Assembly (NCBI GenBank): GCA_026707665.1
Contig: JAPOWK010000158.1
Location: forward strand, 1 to 64,000
Origin: Chloroflexota bacterium
GTDB lineage: Bacteria; Chloroflexota; Anaerolineae; Aggregatilineales; Phototrophicaceae
Direction of reading: 5' to 3'
DNA length: 64,000 nucleotides
How positions within the stretch are numbered: the stretch's first letter is position 1; every line of letters begins with the position of its first letter. The notes beneath the pieces were generated by a model that worked only from the letters and a program-made list of their open reading frames with translations, did not search any database and had not been told where the DNA came from. The position numbers and the translations under genes are program-made. Positions 7,875-16,217 of this stretch are shown here, piece by piece.

Positions 7875-8096
7875 TTGACACGCAAGCTTACGGCTGAGCA
7901 GCTGAAGAAACTCCTTGAGTTTCACCGAAGCCCTCGCGCGGCTCAGATGCGAGGCAGGAACGAGATCCGCGTCTTTACGAACGACGAAGATTATAGGCAA
8001 TGGCGGCGCGAGCAACGAGAAGAATACTTGGCGGAGCGCAAACGCCGTAAAGACGGTGATATTGACCAACAGGACGAGAGCGGCGCCAAACGATAG
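7875..8096 (+). CDS. Mini-protein with LTxxQL motif, second of a pair
   Basis: A 73-residue highly charged protein from a TTG start with AGGGA about 9 nt upstream. The N-terminus TRKLTAEQLKKLLEFHRSPR parallels the protein at 7600-7809; the rest is a basic and acidic helix (REQREEYLAERKRRKDGD). It is the last gene of the plus-strand cassette and converges on the cytochrome gene ending at 8145. No family recognised. Confidence 0.6.
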   Translation: MTRKLTAEQLKKLLEFHRSPRAAQMRGRNEIRVFTNDEDYRQWRREQREEYLAERKRRKDGDIDQQDESGAKR

Positions 8097-8144
8097 CGCC
8101 CTCGTCAAGCCGCATACGCCCGAACCGCTTCAGTGTGCCTCGCT

Positions 8145-8840
8145 CTACTCGCTCTCCAGCAACTGATCCTGGCTATCCAAGAACGCCACCAAATCGGCCA
8201 GTTGCTGTATCGTCAGTTGACCGCCATAAAATTCCGGCATCACCTCGGCGTAGTCCGGCGTGATGTAATCAAGCGGCCGCACGATGCTCTCCACCAGAAA
8301 CTGACGATGCGTATAATCGGCGTATGAAGGCAACTTCAGCCGAATATCGTTGATCCGCGTCCAGGTGCCAGCGGTCAATGGCGCGATCGCTTCGTTCTCG
8401 TGGCAGCCGGCGCAACCCAGTGGCGACCCGCCCAGCGCCGGCTCCAAGCCATTGTAGAGCAGTTGCCCGCGCAGCGGATCGCCATATACCTCGTCCAGCT
8501 CGGCCAGGATCTCCTCCACATCTACGCCCACTGACTGCGCCAGGATCAAATCGTCCAGCGAGGCGAAATCCAGCACCTGTTCGAGCATCACATTGACTTC
8601 GGCTTTGTTTGGCGCATAGCCGCAGTCGAGCGCCATAGACTGATAGATCGCGCCCAGCCGGAACAGGTTGGCCAGCGCCAAGTCGCGATTATTTGCGAAA
8701 TCCAGCGTCAAGTAGAGCGCGAATGTTTCCTGCTGCCGCGTCAGCTCTTCATCCGTGCAGCCGACATATACATCCTGCGCCGGCGCTGGCATCACTACTG
8801 TCAGAAGTAGCAATATGAGAATGCAAGATTTTTTCATCAT
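8145..8840 (-). CDS. Exported monoheme c-type cytochrome
   Basis: A 231-residue protein with a signal peptide (KKSCILILLLLTVVMPAPAQ) and one haem c site, CAGCH at about residues 143-147. The cytochrome fold continues to LADLVAFLDSQ. A candidate Met ligand is in EVMPEFYGG. The part from the haem site onward parallels the second haem domain of the adjacent diheme cytochrome (DIRLKLPSYADYT versus NERLTLPQFADYT), so the two share an origin. The ATG at 8840 has AGGTGAG just upstream. An intrinsic terminator lies between it and the diheme gene. Confidence 0.85.
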   Translation of the reverse strand: MMKKSCILILLLLTVVMPAPAQDVYVGCTDEELTRQQETFALYLTLDFANNRDLALANLFRLGAIYQSMALDCGYAPNKAEVNVMLEQVLDFASLDDLILAQSVGVDVEEILAELDEVYGDPLRGQLLYNGLEPALGGSPLGCAGCHENEAIAPLTAGTWTRINDIRLKLPSYADYTHRQFLVESIVRPLDYITPDYAEVMPEFYGGQLTIQQLADLVAFLDSQDQLLESE

Positions 8841-8856
8841 ACGCTCACCTCGGAAA

Positions 8857-8882
8857 TCAAAAAGCCCCCGCAACCGAGGGCT
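8857..8882 (-). terminator. Intrinsic terminator between the two cytochrome genes
   Basis: On the minus strand, AGCCCTCG and CGGGGGCT pair (8 bp, one G-T) around a 4-nt loop, followed by TTTTTG. It follows the diheme cytochrome stop and precedes the monoheme gene, so it should reduce transcription into the latter. Confidence 0.75.
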
Positions 8883-8904
8883 CGTGTTTGCTGTTTTCCA
8901 CCGA

Positions 8905-10146
8905 TCACTCCTGCGTCAACAGATAGGCGACAATGTCCGCCAATTGCTGATCGGTCATGCGCAAGCCGAAGTTCACCGGCATCAAGCCCGAACTGTAACC
9001 GTCCACCACATAATCGCCGGGCCGCGTGATGCTCTCGACGATGTATTGCTCGATCGTGTAGTCCGCGAACTGCGGCAGCGTCAGCCGCTCATTCCGTATC
9101 CGCGTGGCTGTCCCAATCGTATCCGGCGCCGACGCGCCATCGCGGTGGCAGTCGGTGCAGCCGAATTCCTGGTCGTAGAGCATCTCGCCACTTACGGCGC
9201 TGCCCACCACTTCCTCAAGCTCCCAACGCTGCATGATGCCCAGGACATTGTCGCCCGCCGGCGGCGGTGGCGGTTCACTCGGCAAGGAGCCATCTGCCAG
9301 TGGCTTGCCATATTGAGCTACGGCGATGAAATCTTCCGTCGTCCAGTTTTCGCCCTTGTCCCAATTGAGGATGTATGCCGCCAAATCCTCAATCTGATCC
9401 TGCCGCAAGGGTCCGCCCGCCGTCTGCGACCAAGCCGCCATGCCGGTGCTGTTGGGATAAACGCGCGCGCTGCCGGGCCGCCCGTGTATCAGGGTCGTGA
9501 CGACATAGCCATGCAGATCGCCCGCCCAGCCCACCTGCGCCAGCCGCGTGCCATTGGTGTTGAAAAAGACCTCAACTTCGTTATCGCCCGTTTGCTCGAT
9601 ATCGACAATCGTATCCCAAAGCGGGAACAAATCGTTCTCCACCGCGGTATCCAGCGTCTCGAGGATGGCGGTGCGCTCTGTGACCGCGGCGTTAATCGCT
9701 ATGTCCTGTTCCTCGACTTGCGCTTCCAGCTCAGCGATCGCAGCCAAAATCTCGTTCTGCCGCTCTTCCGTCGGCGGATTTTGCGCATCGGTCAATTCAG
9801 CCAGCAAGCTGTCGATCTCTTTGTTGAGCCGCACCAGCGCTCGATTGGCATTCGTGATCGCCGCCGTCTGCAATCCAACCGGGTCGAATCCAAAAAGATG
9901 CGGATTGTTCAAGCCGGGCGCGCGGTCGCCAGCGCCATATCCCTCTTCACCATGGCATTCAGAACACAGCGAGGCGAACAATTCGGCGCCGCGCTCAATC
10001 GAGCGACCGGTATGCTGCCGCACGAAGGATTGCATCCGCGCTTCTTCGTTGATCGCCACCCAGCCCACCAGGATCATCATGCCGACAAACATCGTGATGC
10101 CCGCGAGGATGCGACCTTCGATTGACCTGATGAAGAGAATGTTCAT
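8905..10146 (-). CDS. Membrane-anchored diheme cytochrome c of the bc-type complex
   Basis: A 413-residue protein with an N-terminal transmembrane anchor (about residues 12-32) and haem c sites CSECH (61-65) and CTDCH (330-334). Between them lie a predicted coiled coil (about residues 105-170: LNKEIDSLLAELTDAQ and following heptads) and a middle cytochrome-like region with MAAWSQTAGG. It follows the cytochrome b gene on the same strand with 36 nt between, and probably serves as the cytochrome c1-like or f-like electron acceptor from the Rieske protein. The coiled-coil insert is unusual for a cytochrome c. Confidence 0.88.
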   Translation of the reverse strand: MNILFIRSIEGRILAGITMFVGMMILVGWVAINEEARMQSFVRQHTGRSIERGAELFASLCSECHGEEGYGAGDRAPGLNNPHLFGFDPVGLQTAAITNANRALVRLNKEIDSLLAELTDAQNPPTEERQNEILAAIAELEAQVEEQDIAINAAVTERTAILETLDTAVENDLFPLWDTIVDIEQTGDNEVEVFFNTNGTRLAQVGWAGDLHGYVVTTLIHGRPGSARVYPNSTGMAAWSQTAGGPLRQDQIEDLAAYILNWDKGENWTTEDFIAVAQYGKPLADGSLPSEPPPPPAGDNVLGIMQRWELEEVVGSAVSGEMLYDQEFGCTDCHRDGASAPDTIGTATRIRNERLTLPQFADYTIEQYIVESITRPGDYVVDGYSSGLMPVNFGLRMTDQQLADIVAYLLTQE

Positions 10147-10182
10147 TGACTTATCCTGTGTCCGCTTCGCTCAGTCTCGCGC

Positions 10183-11997
10183 CTAATCGAAATAAGCCGA
10201 CGCTTCGTGGATAAACAGATGGTCGCTGTAAATGCGCCGCACCGGTATTGGATTGCCCTCGGCATCGACCTGGTCGGAGTAAACCAGGATCGGATCGTCA
10301 TTGTCGTCCAACTGAACCTCGCCGCCTTCGATCAGAACGCTGTCCCAGCTCACGACCCAATCCAGCCGCTTCAAGCCGGCTTGATTGTCGGTGATCACCA
10401 GGGAGCCCCAGACGTTGGGCAGCTCGTTCGGCTCAGCTTCCAGATGATGCGCGAAAGCCTCCATCACCCGCATCAGCGTCGGCGCCTCAGCCGCGGGAAT
10501 CGTCCGGAAGCGCAGCGGCAGTTGATTCGCGCCCACATGCTGGTCTTTCAATTCTTGTATCATCTGCGCGAATTGCCCATTGGCGAGAACTTCGGCATTG
10601 ATCTCGGCGATCATGTCATTCGCCGACATGTCATCATGATGATGCATTTGCGCTGTCGTATAGGCGCCGACGATCATCTGATCAAAGGGGATCGTCCGGC
10701 CGACGCCAACCTTGCTATGCGCCGGCTCGAAGGTCAACTCATGCACAATTTCGGTCTCGGCCGATGTCTGTACCGCGAATTTCGCCAAGCCCATATAACT
10801 CAATATGGTCGTCACAGAAATCAGCAGGCTGGCGATCGTAAGCATGAAACGGCGATGGGCGTAACGCCGGCTCGGCGTCACATCGAGATAGGGCAGCAGC
10901 GCCAAGCCCCCCAGCGCAATCGTCGGGAAAGCAACGCCCCAGAAGAATTTGTCCCCCAGCTTCAGCGCGCCCTGAATCCACAAGAAATACCAAGGCGCCG
11001 TCGTGCCCAGCGGCGTCACCTGCGGATCGGCGTGATTCTCCAGTGGCGCATGATAAAACCAGATGCAAAGCACCGTGATAATGAAGGTCGTCGCCCCCAG
11101 CCACATCATCTCGTAGGTCAGCATGTCGGGGATGAAATAAACGCGCTTGTCCAGCGGCACCCGCTTGGCGGTGTCTTCGCCGATGTTCTCCTTCTGCGGC
11201 GGCAAGCTGTGCCCGTGAATCACCACTTTGTAATAATGCACGCCGAAGAAGACGAAGAGCAGGGCGGGCAGCGCCAAAACATGCAGCAGATAAAAGCGCA
11301 GCAAACCATTCGCGCCCAACTCCGGCGCCCCGCGCAGCAGCAAATTGACCTGATCGCCCACCACCGGCGTCGCTTCCGCCATCGACGCGCCGATCGTCAC
11401 CGCCCACAATGACAGCTGATCCCAAGGCAGCAAATAACCGGAGAAACTCAAAAAGCCCGTAATCACTAGCAATAACAGACCGGTGAACCAGGTGAATTGG
11501 CGCGGCTTCTTGTAAGATCCCGTGATCCAGGTGCGCATCATGTGCATCGCCACCACCGCCACCATGAACTCGGCGCCCAGGCGGTGCATATCGCGCATCA
11601 ACTGACCCAGCGGCACATTGCTCAAAATCGTCAGCATATCGCCGTAAGCGATCTCCGGCGATGGCGTATACCAGAGCATCAGCAAGATGCCGGTGATCGT
11701 CTCGAACCAGACAAAATAGGAAGAAAGCCAGCCCAGCCGGAAACTCGGATACATGCCCGTCACATCGCGATTGAAATAAGACGGGCGCATGTGCAGCCAA
11801 AAGCCATCGGCATGCGGCGTCAAACGCGGATTGGGCCGCCGGCTCGCCGTTTCGCCGCGGAATGCCTCGCGCAAATCCTGTACATTCAAGCCCGCGGTCA
11901 GGCGCTCGACCGAATCGTCGATGCCTTCAAACACCGCTTTCTTGAAGCCTTTTTCCTTGACGTCATCGAGGAAGGACGGGAAGGGGAGGATGGTCAT
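10183..11997 (-). CDS. Cytochrome b of a bc-type quinol oxidoreductase, b6/subunit IV fusion with C-terminal extension
   Basis: A 604-residue protein. The haem-ligand histidines are H138/H152 (13 residues between) and H239/H254 (14 between), the cytochrome b6 spacing. The second half corresponds to subunit IV, but the Qo-site motif reads A334-P-W-Y rather than PEWY. About 385 residues make up the membrane part; a further roughly 200 soluble residues follow (HHHDD near the start, SDHLFIHEASAYFD at the end) with no family I recognise. It lies between the Rieske gene upstream and the diheme cytochrome gene downstream. It oxidises quinol and passes electrons to the Rieske centre and the b haems. 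Confidence 0.92.
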   Translation of the reverse strand: MTILPFPSFLDDVKEKGFKKAVFEGIDDSVERLTAGLNVQDLREAFRGETASRRPNPRLTPHADGFWLHMRPSYFNRDVTGMYPSFRLGWLSSYFVWFETITGILLMLWYTPSPEIAYGDMLTILSNVPLGQLMRDMHRLGAEFMVAVVAMHMMRTWITGSYKKPRQFTWFTGLLLLVITGFLSFSGYLLPWDQLSLWAVTIGASMAEATPVVGDQVNLLLRGAPELGANGLLRFYLLHVLALPALLFVFFGVHYYKVVIHGHSLPPQKENIGEDTAKRVPLDKRVYFIPDMLTYEMMWLGATTFIITVLCIWFYHAPLENHADPQVTPLGTTAPWYFLWIQGALKLGDKFFWGVAFPTIALGGLALLPYLDVTPSRRYAHRRFMLTIASLLISVTTILSYMGLAKFAVQTSAETEIVHELTFEPAHSKVGVGRTIPFDQMIVGAYTTAQMHHHDDMSANDMIAEINAEVLANGQFAQMIQELKDQHVGANQLPLRFRTIPAAEAPTLMRVMEAFAHHLEAEPNELPNVWGSLVITDNQAGLKRLDWVVSWDSVLIEGGEVQLDDNDDPILVYSDQVDAEGNPIPVRRIYSDHLFIHEASAYFD

Positions 11998-12026
11998 GGA
12001 AACTCCTCGTCGCTAAGCCAGCGGCG

Positions 12027-12629
12027 CTACGGGTGCAGATCGCCGATGATGCGCGCGCCCGTGTCAATCTGTATGCTTGTGATCGTCCGCTCGGGATCCA
12101 GCGGAATCGGTCCGCCATCGGTCGGTGTCTCGGCCGTGCTGCCATCGGCATAAGTCACCGACGTGATAAAGGTGTCCAGGTTGCGCGGCGCCGGACCCTC
12201 AATCCAAACCCCGCTCAGCTGGAACTTCGAGCCATGGCAAGGGCACTCAAAGCGACCATTCGTCGGCACCCACTTCGGCAGGCAGCCCAGATGCGTGCAG
12301 ACGCCGTAGAGCGCCCGCAAGCCCTCGCTTGTCCGCGTCACATGGAAGCGCCCGGCCGGCACGCTGGTCGGCGCGGAGCCAACGCCCGGCAGCTCCTCGG
12401 GATTGAAGGCGAAAGTGCCGCCGAATTCGCCTTCTTTGAAGCGCGGGAAGGCGAACCAGATCAGCCCGGCGGAAGTCTGGCCCAGCAGCAGGGCAATGGA
12501 CGCGCCCCAAATATAATAGAGGAATTCGCGCCGGCTGGGCGCGGCTACCTGGACGCTCGGTCTCGCCGCCGCCCGGGCGACTGGCGCGCTCATCGCCGTT
12601 GGATTTTGTGTCGCTTCTGCTGTTGCCAT
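12027..12629 (-). CDS. Rieske iron-sulfur protein of the bc-type complex
   Basis: A 200-residue protein with the two Rieske cluster boxes CTHLGC (111-116) and CPCHGS (129-134), giving the Cys-His ligands of a [2Fe-2S] centre. The N-terminus has the twin-arginine-like SRREFL before a single transmembrane helix ([13 protein letters not shown]), consistent with Tat-dependent membrane insertion. The ATG at 12629 was chosen; a GTG at 12650 would add seven residues. It is first in the minus-strand operon, 29 nt before the cytochrome b gene. Confidence 0.93.
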   Translation of the reverse strand: MATAEATQNPTAMSAPVARAAARPSVQVAAPSRREFLYYIWGASIALLLGQTSAGLIWFAFPRFKEGEFGGTFAFNPEELPGVGSAPTSVPAGRFHVTRTSEGLRALYGVCTHLGCLPKWVPTNGRFECPCHGSKFQLSGVWIEGPAPRNLDTFITSVTYADGSTAETPTDGGPIPLDPERTITSIQIDTGARIIGDLHP

Positions 12630-12798
12630 AAGCTTTCGATGTCCTTCCACTTCAAGAGGACTTCAAGCGTCATTTCGCCAGCAAAGATTGTCATGTCAAT
12701 AGCAAGATTTTCCGATAGTTAAATATATCACAATCGAAGCGGGAGTTACAAGTGAAATGTTTTGGGGATTCTGGCGGCGGATGTACCGCCTTATAGTC

Positions 12799-12827
12799 TT
12801 GACTTGGCCGACCAGCATGCATAGTAT
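12799..12827 (+). promoter_or_regulatory. Sigma70-type promoter for the AAA_13 ATPase gene
   Basis: TTGACT at 12799-12804 and TAGTAT at 12822-12827 with a 17-nt spacer. The expected start near 12834 leaves a leader of about 30 nt before the ATG at 12863. The element faces away from the Rieske operon. Confidence 0.65.
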
Positions 12828-12862
12828 GGAAAGGCAAGGTTACGGAGTATTCGGACAACGGA

Positions 12863-15202
12863 ATGATAAAGGAAATCCATCAGATTAGCGGAGTCGGTAG
12901 GTTTAAGAATTTCACACCGATTCCTCCAATTGAGTTGGCGAAAATCAGCGTAATTTATGGCGAAAATGGCAAGGGCAAGTCTTCGCTGGCAGCAATCTTT
13001 CGATCCATATCAGATGGCAGCCTTGATGAATTAGACCGACGCACGACAATTGGGCTAGACAAGAAATCGATAGTCTTCAGTCGTGACGGTGGTGGCAGAA
13101 TTGCTTACTCTTCACCGGGGCTCAAATGGAGCCAAACACTTGACGACCTGCTGGTATTCGATGAAGCATTCGTTCACGAACATGTCTGTATCGGTCCTCT
13201 AGTTGACATCAACCAGCGCCGAAACCTGAACACGGTGATTCTTGGAAGCACAGCAAGGCAACTTGCGCGAGATGAGCAAGTATCAAAGTCGACGATTAGG
13301 GGCAGAAATAGCGAGATCAAAGCCGTAAAGCAAGCAATTGCGTCTGAAATACATCGGCCAGCTTCAGAGTCGGTGAATCCTTTGTCATTTGACCAATTCT
13401 TGCAGCTTCAGCCGGTGCCGGACATAGACGGCAAACTCGCGCTACAGAAGCGACTCGCGGATAAATTGCGCCGTGTCTCGGATATTCGTTTGAGGCGAGA
13501 GTTCGTCAACGTAGTGCTGCCAGAATTCCCAATCGACGAAATTGAAGGACTATTGAAGTTAAGCATTGAAGACGTAGAAGCGAGCGCAGAAGCCCGAGTT
13601 AAAACGCATCTCCGCAAGTTCACGGGAGATGGCCTTGAAGATTGGATTGAACGAGGAACTTGTTTTACGAGTGACTCTGGCGACGACTGCCCTTACTGTG
13701 GGCAGTCCCTGCAATTGTCAACTCTGATCCGACATTATCAAGCATATTTCAGCGACGCGTATAGAACTCTTAAGGCAGATGTCGAGGAGTTTTCTGGCAA
13801 GCGCCTACAATTCAAGTCTGAAATGGATAGCGTCAACAAAGCCATTGCAGACAACATTGGGATAACAGATCTTTGGCAGTCAGAACAAATGGAGGGACTT
13901 GTCTTTCCGATTCAGGATTTCGAAGGGATTCGGCAGGCACTAGATGAAATGGTAAGTTGCGCCGAGACATTGCTTACGGAAAAATCCAGACGACCGCTAG
14001 AGCCTAAGTATGTAAGCGTCGACTTAAGTGACGCGTACAAGACATGGTTAGATGTTAGCCTAAGTGTATCCGAGTACAATCGTCATCACGGAGAGAACAA
14101 CGAAGCAATCCGTAGACACAAGGAGGGGCTGACCGCGGGCAACCTGGACGAAGTCGAAACACAAATACTGATCTTAGAAAATACTCGCATACGGTACTCC
14201 GACAAAATCGCGAGCCTTTGCCACAAGTACTCTCAACTAAGTGAAGAACAGACGACAGAAAGACGCCGGTTAAAGGCCATTCAATCCAGGATTAGGCAAC
14301 AAGTAAAGCAAACCTTCACGGATTACGGAGATCGTGTCAATTATTACTTACGTCGACTGAATGCGGACTTCACCCTAGTAGATCTGAAGCAACGTGCGGA
14401 TAGCACAAAGAGGCAAGCCGAATATCACATTGGTCTGCTGAGCGAGAAAATTCCTGTAGGCGGCGACAAGACGGCGGACGGCGGCCAATCTTACAAGAAC
14501 ACGCTGAGCGAAGGTGACCGGCGAACGCTGGCTCTTTCGCTCTTTCTTGCGCGGCTTAAGTCAGCGGACAGGGTCGACAAGAAGATCCTAGTCTTTGATG
14601 ATCCCGTGACGAGCATGGATGATAATCGTAGTTCAGGCACAGCAGACTTGATACTTGCGACTTGCGAGAGAGTGAGCCAGGTGATTGTGCTTTCGCATCG
14701 GAAACGATTCCTACGAAACTTTTGGATTAAGTACAAGCGTAACCCGAATCGCTACGGGATGTTGCGCCTGTTGGAAGTTTGTCCTCAAGAAGGCAATGCC
14801 GACTTCAGCGAGATTCGTCCCAACTGGGATATAGAGCGCGCAACTGAAACGGACTTTGAAGAAAACGTACGATATTTGGTTGAATACATCCGAAATTCAT
14901 CTCATACCGGTATGAGCAGCGCCGCGCCTAAACTTCGGTTTATCCTTGAGTCTCACTATGAGTGGCTCTATCAAGACGAATTCGCCGAAGGTTCAATTCC
15001 TTTCGGCGTTTTCATAGACAGGGTGTTGGGATGCACGAAGTCAAGTCGACTATATCCGCTGAAACAGCAAGTTGGCCAGGAATTACGACGCCTAAATGAA
15101 GCCACATCAACCTTTCATCATCCCGGTAGTCTCGATCTTGAGGAGACTGAGTTTAGACAGCTTTGCAAAGACACACTAAACCTGATTGGGCGTAAGTATT
15201 GA
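12863..15202 (+). CDS. AAA_13-type (RloC/PrrC-related) SMC-like ATPase, putative defence protein
   Basis: A 779-residue protein. It has Walker A GENGKGKS (33-40), long helical arms with a CPYC hook-like motif (276-279), the ABC signature LSEGD (548-552), Walker B ILVFDD (Asp579/Asp580) and a D-loop (SMDD). This order is that of the AAA_13 family, which includes the tRNA anticodon nucleases RloC and PrrC. The C-terminus has R692-x3-E696 and His752/753, which could match the Arg/Glu/His triad of PrrC; this is inference. The gene has its own promoter and is clearly AT-richer than its neighbours. It stands alone, splitting respiratory genes of the opposite strand, and no restriction genes are nearby. 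A general DNA-repair ATPase is the alternative. Confidence 0.8.
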   Translation: MIKEIHQISGVGRFKNFTPIPPIELAKISVIYGENGKGKSSLAAIFRSISDGSLDELDRRTTIGLDKKSIVFSRDGGGRIAYSSPGLKWSQTLDDLLVFDEAFVHEHVCIGPLVDINQRRNLNTVILGSTARQLARDEQVSKSTIRGRNSEIKAVKQAIASEIHRPASESVNPLSFDQFLQLQPVPDIDGKLALQKRLADKLRRVSDIRLRREFVNVVLPEFPIDEIEGLLKLSIEDVEASAEARVKTHLRKFTGDGLEDWIERGTCFTSDSGDDCPYCGQSLQLSTLIRHYQAYFSDAYRTLKADVEEFSGKRLQFKSEMDSVNKAIADNIGITDLWQSEQMEGLVFPIQDFEGIRQALDEMVSCAETLLTEKSRRPLEPKYVSVDLSDAYKTWLDVSLSVSEYNRHHGENNEAIRRHKEGLTAGNLDEVETQILILENTRIRYSDKIASLCHKYSQLSEEQTTERRRLKAIQSRIRQQVKQTFTDYGDRVNYYLRRLNADFTLVDLKQRADSTKRQAEYHIGLLSEKIPVGGDKTADGGQSYKNTLSEGDRRTLALSLFLARLKSADRVDKKILVFDDPVTSMDDNRSSGTADLILATCERVSQVIVLSHRKRFLRNFWIKYKRNPNRYGMLRLLEVCPQEGNADFSEIRPNWDIERATETDFEENVRYLVEYIRNSSHTGMSSAAPKLRFILESHYEWLYQDEFAEGSIPFGVFIDRVLGCTKSSRLYPLKQQVGQELRRLNEATSTFHHPGSLDLEETEFRQLCKDTLNLIGRKY

Positions 15203-15210
15203 GTCGGTCG

Positions 15211-15255
15211 TCTCTGCGCCCTCTGCAAAACTCGGTGTCCTCGGTGGTGAAATTC
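15211..15255. repeat. Degenerate CTCTGTG-family repeat at the 3' end of the ATPase gene
   Basis: Contains TCTCTGCGCCCTCTGC and CTCGGTGTCCTCGGTGGTGAA, matching the repeat ends at 5483-5664. It starts 8 nt after the ATPase stop codon and may mark the edge of the acquired segment. Confidence 0.5.
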
Positions 15256-15268
15256 CCCCACACCCCCC

Positions 15269-15727
15269 TCAATACGACTTCGCCACAATCCCGTTCGCCT
15301 CCTGCAGCTCCCGAATATAGCGAATGACCAGCCCCACCTCCTCGCGCGAAACCTGCGACTGCGCCGGCATATCCCCGTAGGGCCAGTGATGCGCCCGCAC
15401 CCCGTTCGCCGCCGCCAGATAGAAAGCTTGGTCCGAGTGATGCCCCGGATTATAAATGTCATGAATCAGCGGCGGACCCAGATTCGTCCCCGCCGCATTC
15501 GGACCATGACACTCCGCGCAGTTGGCGTTGAAGACCGCTTCGCCTTTCACCGCCGCTTCTGATAGCGCCGCCGGCGTCACCTGCACCGTGACCCCCGAGT
15601 CCTCCTCAGTCGTACGCGACACAATCACCAGCGCCGCCACCACCCCGAACACAATCCAGGCGACGACCGCCAGCAACACCATCCGCTGACGTTTCTTCAT
15701 CGCGCGCAGCCGATTCCGTTTCTTCAT
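15269..15727 (-). CDS. Membrane-anchored monoheme c-type cytochrome
   Basis: A 152-residue protein with a very basic N-terminus, one transmembrane anchor (about residues 17-37) and a single haem c site CAECH (70-74). The fold continues through GPPL, with the likely Met ligand in GDMPAQSQ, to VIRYIRELQ. The start at 15727 follows AGAGGA. It is a class I cytochrome c and a likely electron acceptor for the bc-type complex, whose genes lie beyond the ATPase on the same strand; it was probably adjacent to them before the ATPase arrived. Confidence 0.88.
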   Translation of the reverse strand: MKKRNRLRAMKKRQRMVLLAVVAWIVFGVVAALVIVSRTTEEDSGVTVQVTPAALSEAAVKGEAVFNANCAECHGPNAAGTNLGPPLIHDIYNPGHHSDQAFYLAAANGVRAHHWPYGDMPAQSQVSREEVGLVIRYIRELQEANGIVAKSY

Positions 15728-15994
15728 CTACTTTTCCTCTTTTGGCGCTCCCGATTGACAGCGTACTCGCGAAGCTATGCGAACAAGCCGATTCACGCCT
15801 GAACAGACTGTTGTCATCAATATAGCCATATCCGACAGCGAATGTATTACGGAATCGTTTTTTCTCTGTGCCCTCCCCAAAACTCAATGTCGGCGATGGT
15901 CAGAATCGCGAACATTTGGTCGCCCATTGCGTCCCATTCCCCGCTACCCTAATCCCAAACGCAGTTCAACAACCGAATCGCGCCGCCGCCGTCC

Positions 15995-16156
15995 TTTGCC
16001 GTTATTTGCCGAAAAAAACTTTCTGCCGGCAATGGCAAATCCCGCCCGAAAATCGCCCCAATCCCCGCCGCCACTGCTCTTCACCCTTTGCCGAATCGCC
16101 AATTCCTTTTGCCGCCAGACCCCCGCAACGGCAAACCAAAGCCCGTCCTCGGCAAA
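15995..16156. repeat. Cluster of TTTGCCG heptamers in both orientations
   Basis: TTTGCCG occurs at 15995, 16005, 16087 and 16108, and its complement CGGCAAA at 16129 and 16150. GGCAAT and GGCAAAT near 16028-16040 could pair with the first two copies to make a hairpin. Spacing is irregular, so it is neither a CRISPR array nor a simple tandem repeat. Confidence 0.5.
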
Positions 16157-16179
16157 TCGGGCCATTCTTCCGTATTTCA

Positions 16180-16210
16180 CTCTGTGTCCTCTGTGCCTCT
16201 GTGGCTAAAA
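16180..16210. repeat. CTCTGTG-family repeat upstream of corA
   Basis: CTCTGTGTCCTCTGTGCCTC followed by TGTGGC, the well-preserved single-ended form of the repeat that bounds 5483-5664. It ends 8 nt before the corA start codon. Confidence 0.6.
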
Positions 16211-16217
16211 TACGCCC

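Larger units (their letters stand above)
15728..16217. other. 490-bp gene-free gap with repeats
   Basis: Lies between the divergent cytochrome and corA genes. It holds a weak CTCTGTG remnant near 15863-15900, a cluster of TTTGCCG/CGGCAAA heptamers at 15995-16156 and a clearer CTCTGTG repeat at 16180-16210 immediately before corA. Frames crossing it show no protein-like features. Confidence 0.6.

Noticed and set aside
8755..10125. A 456-codon plus-strand open frame
   Set aside because: It lies opposite two genuine cytochrome genes with CxxCH sites; its translation is Arg/His/Gln-rich without protein motifs, as expected for the complement of GC-rich coding DNA.
10207..11412. A 401-codon plus-strand open frame
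   Set aside because: Antisense to cytochrome b, whose haem histidines and membrane helices are clear; the frame has no membrane or domain features.
15995..16156. A CRISPR-like array of TTTGCCG units
   Set aside because: The repeats are only 7 nt, in both orientations and irregularly spaced, with no cas genes.
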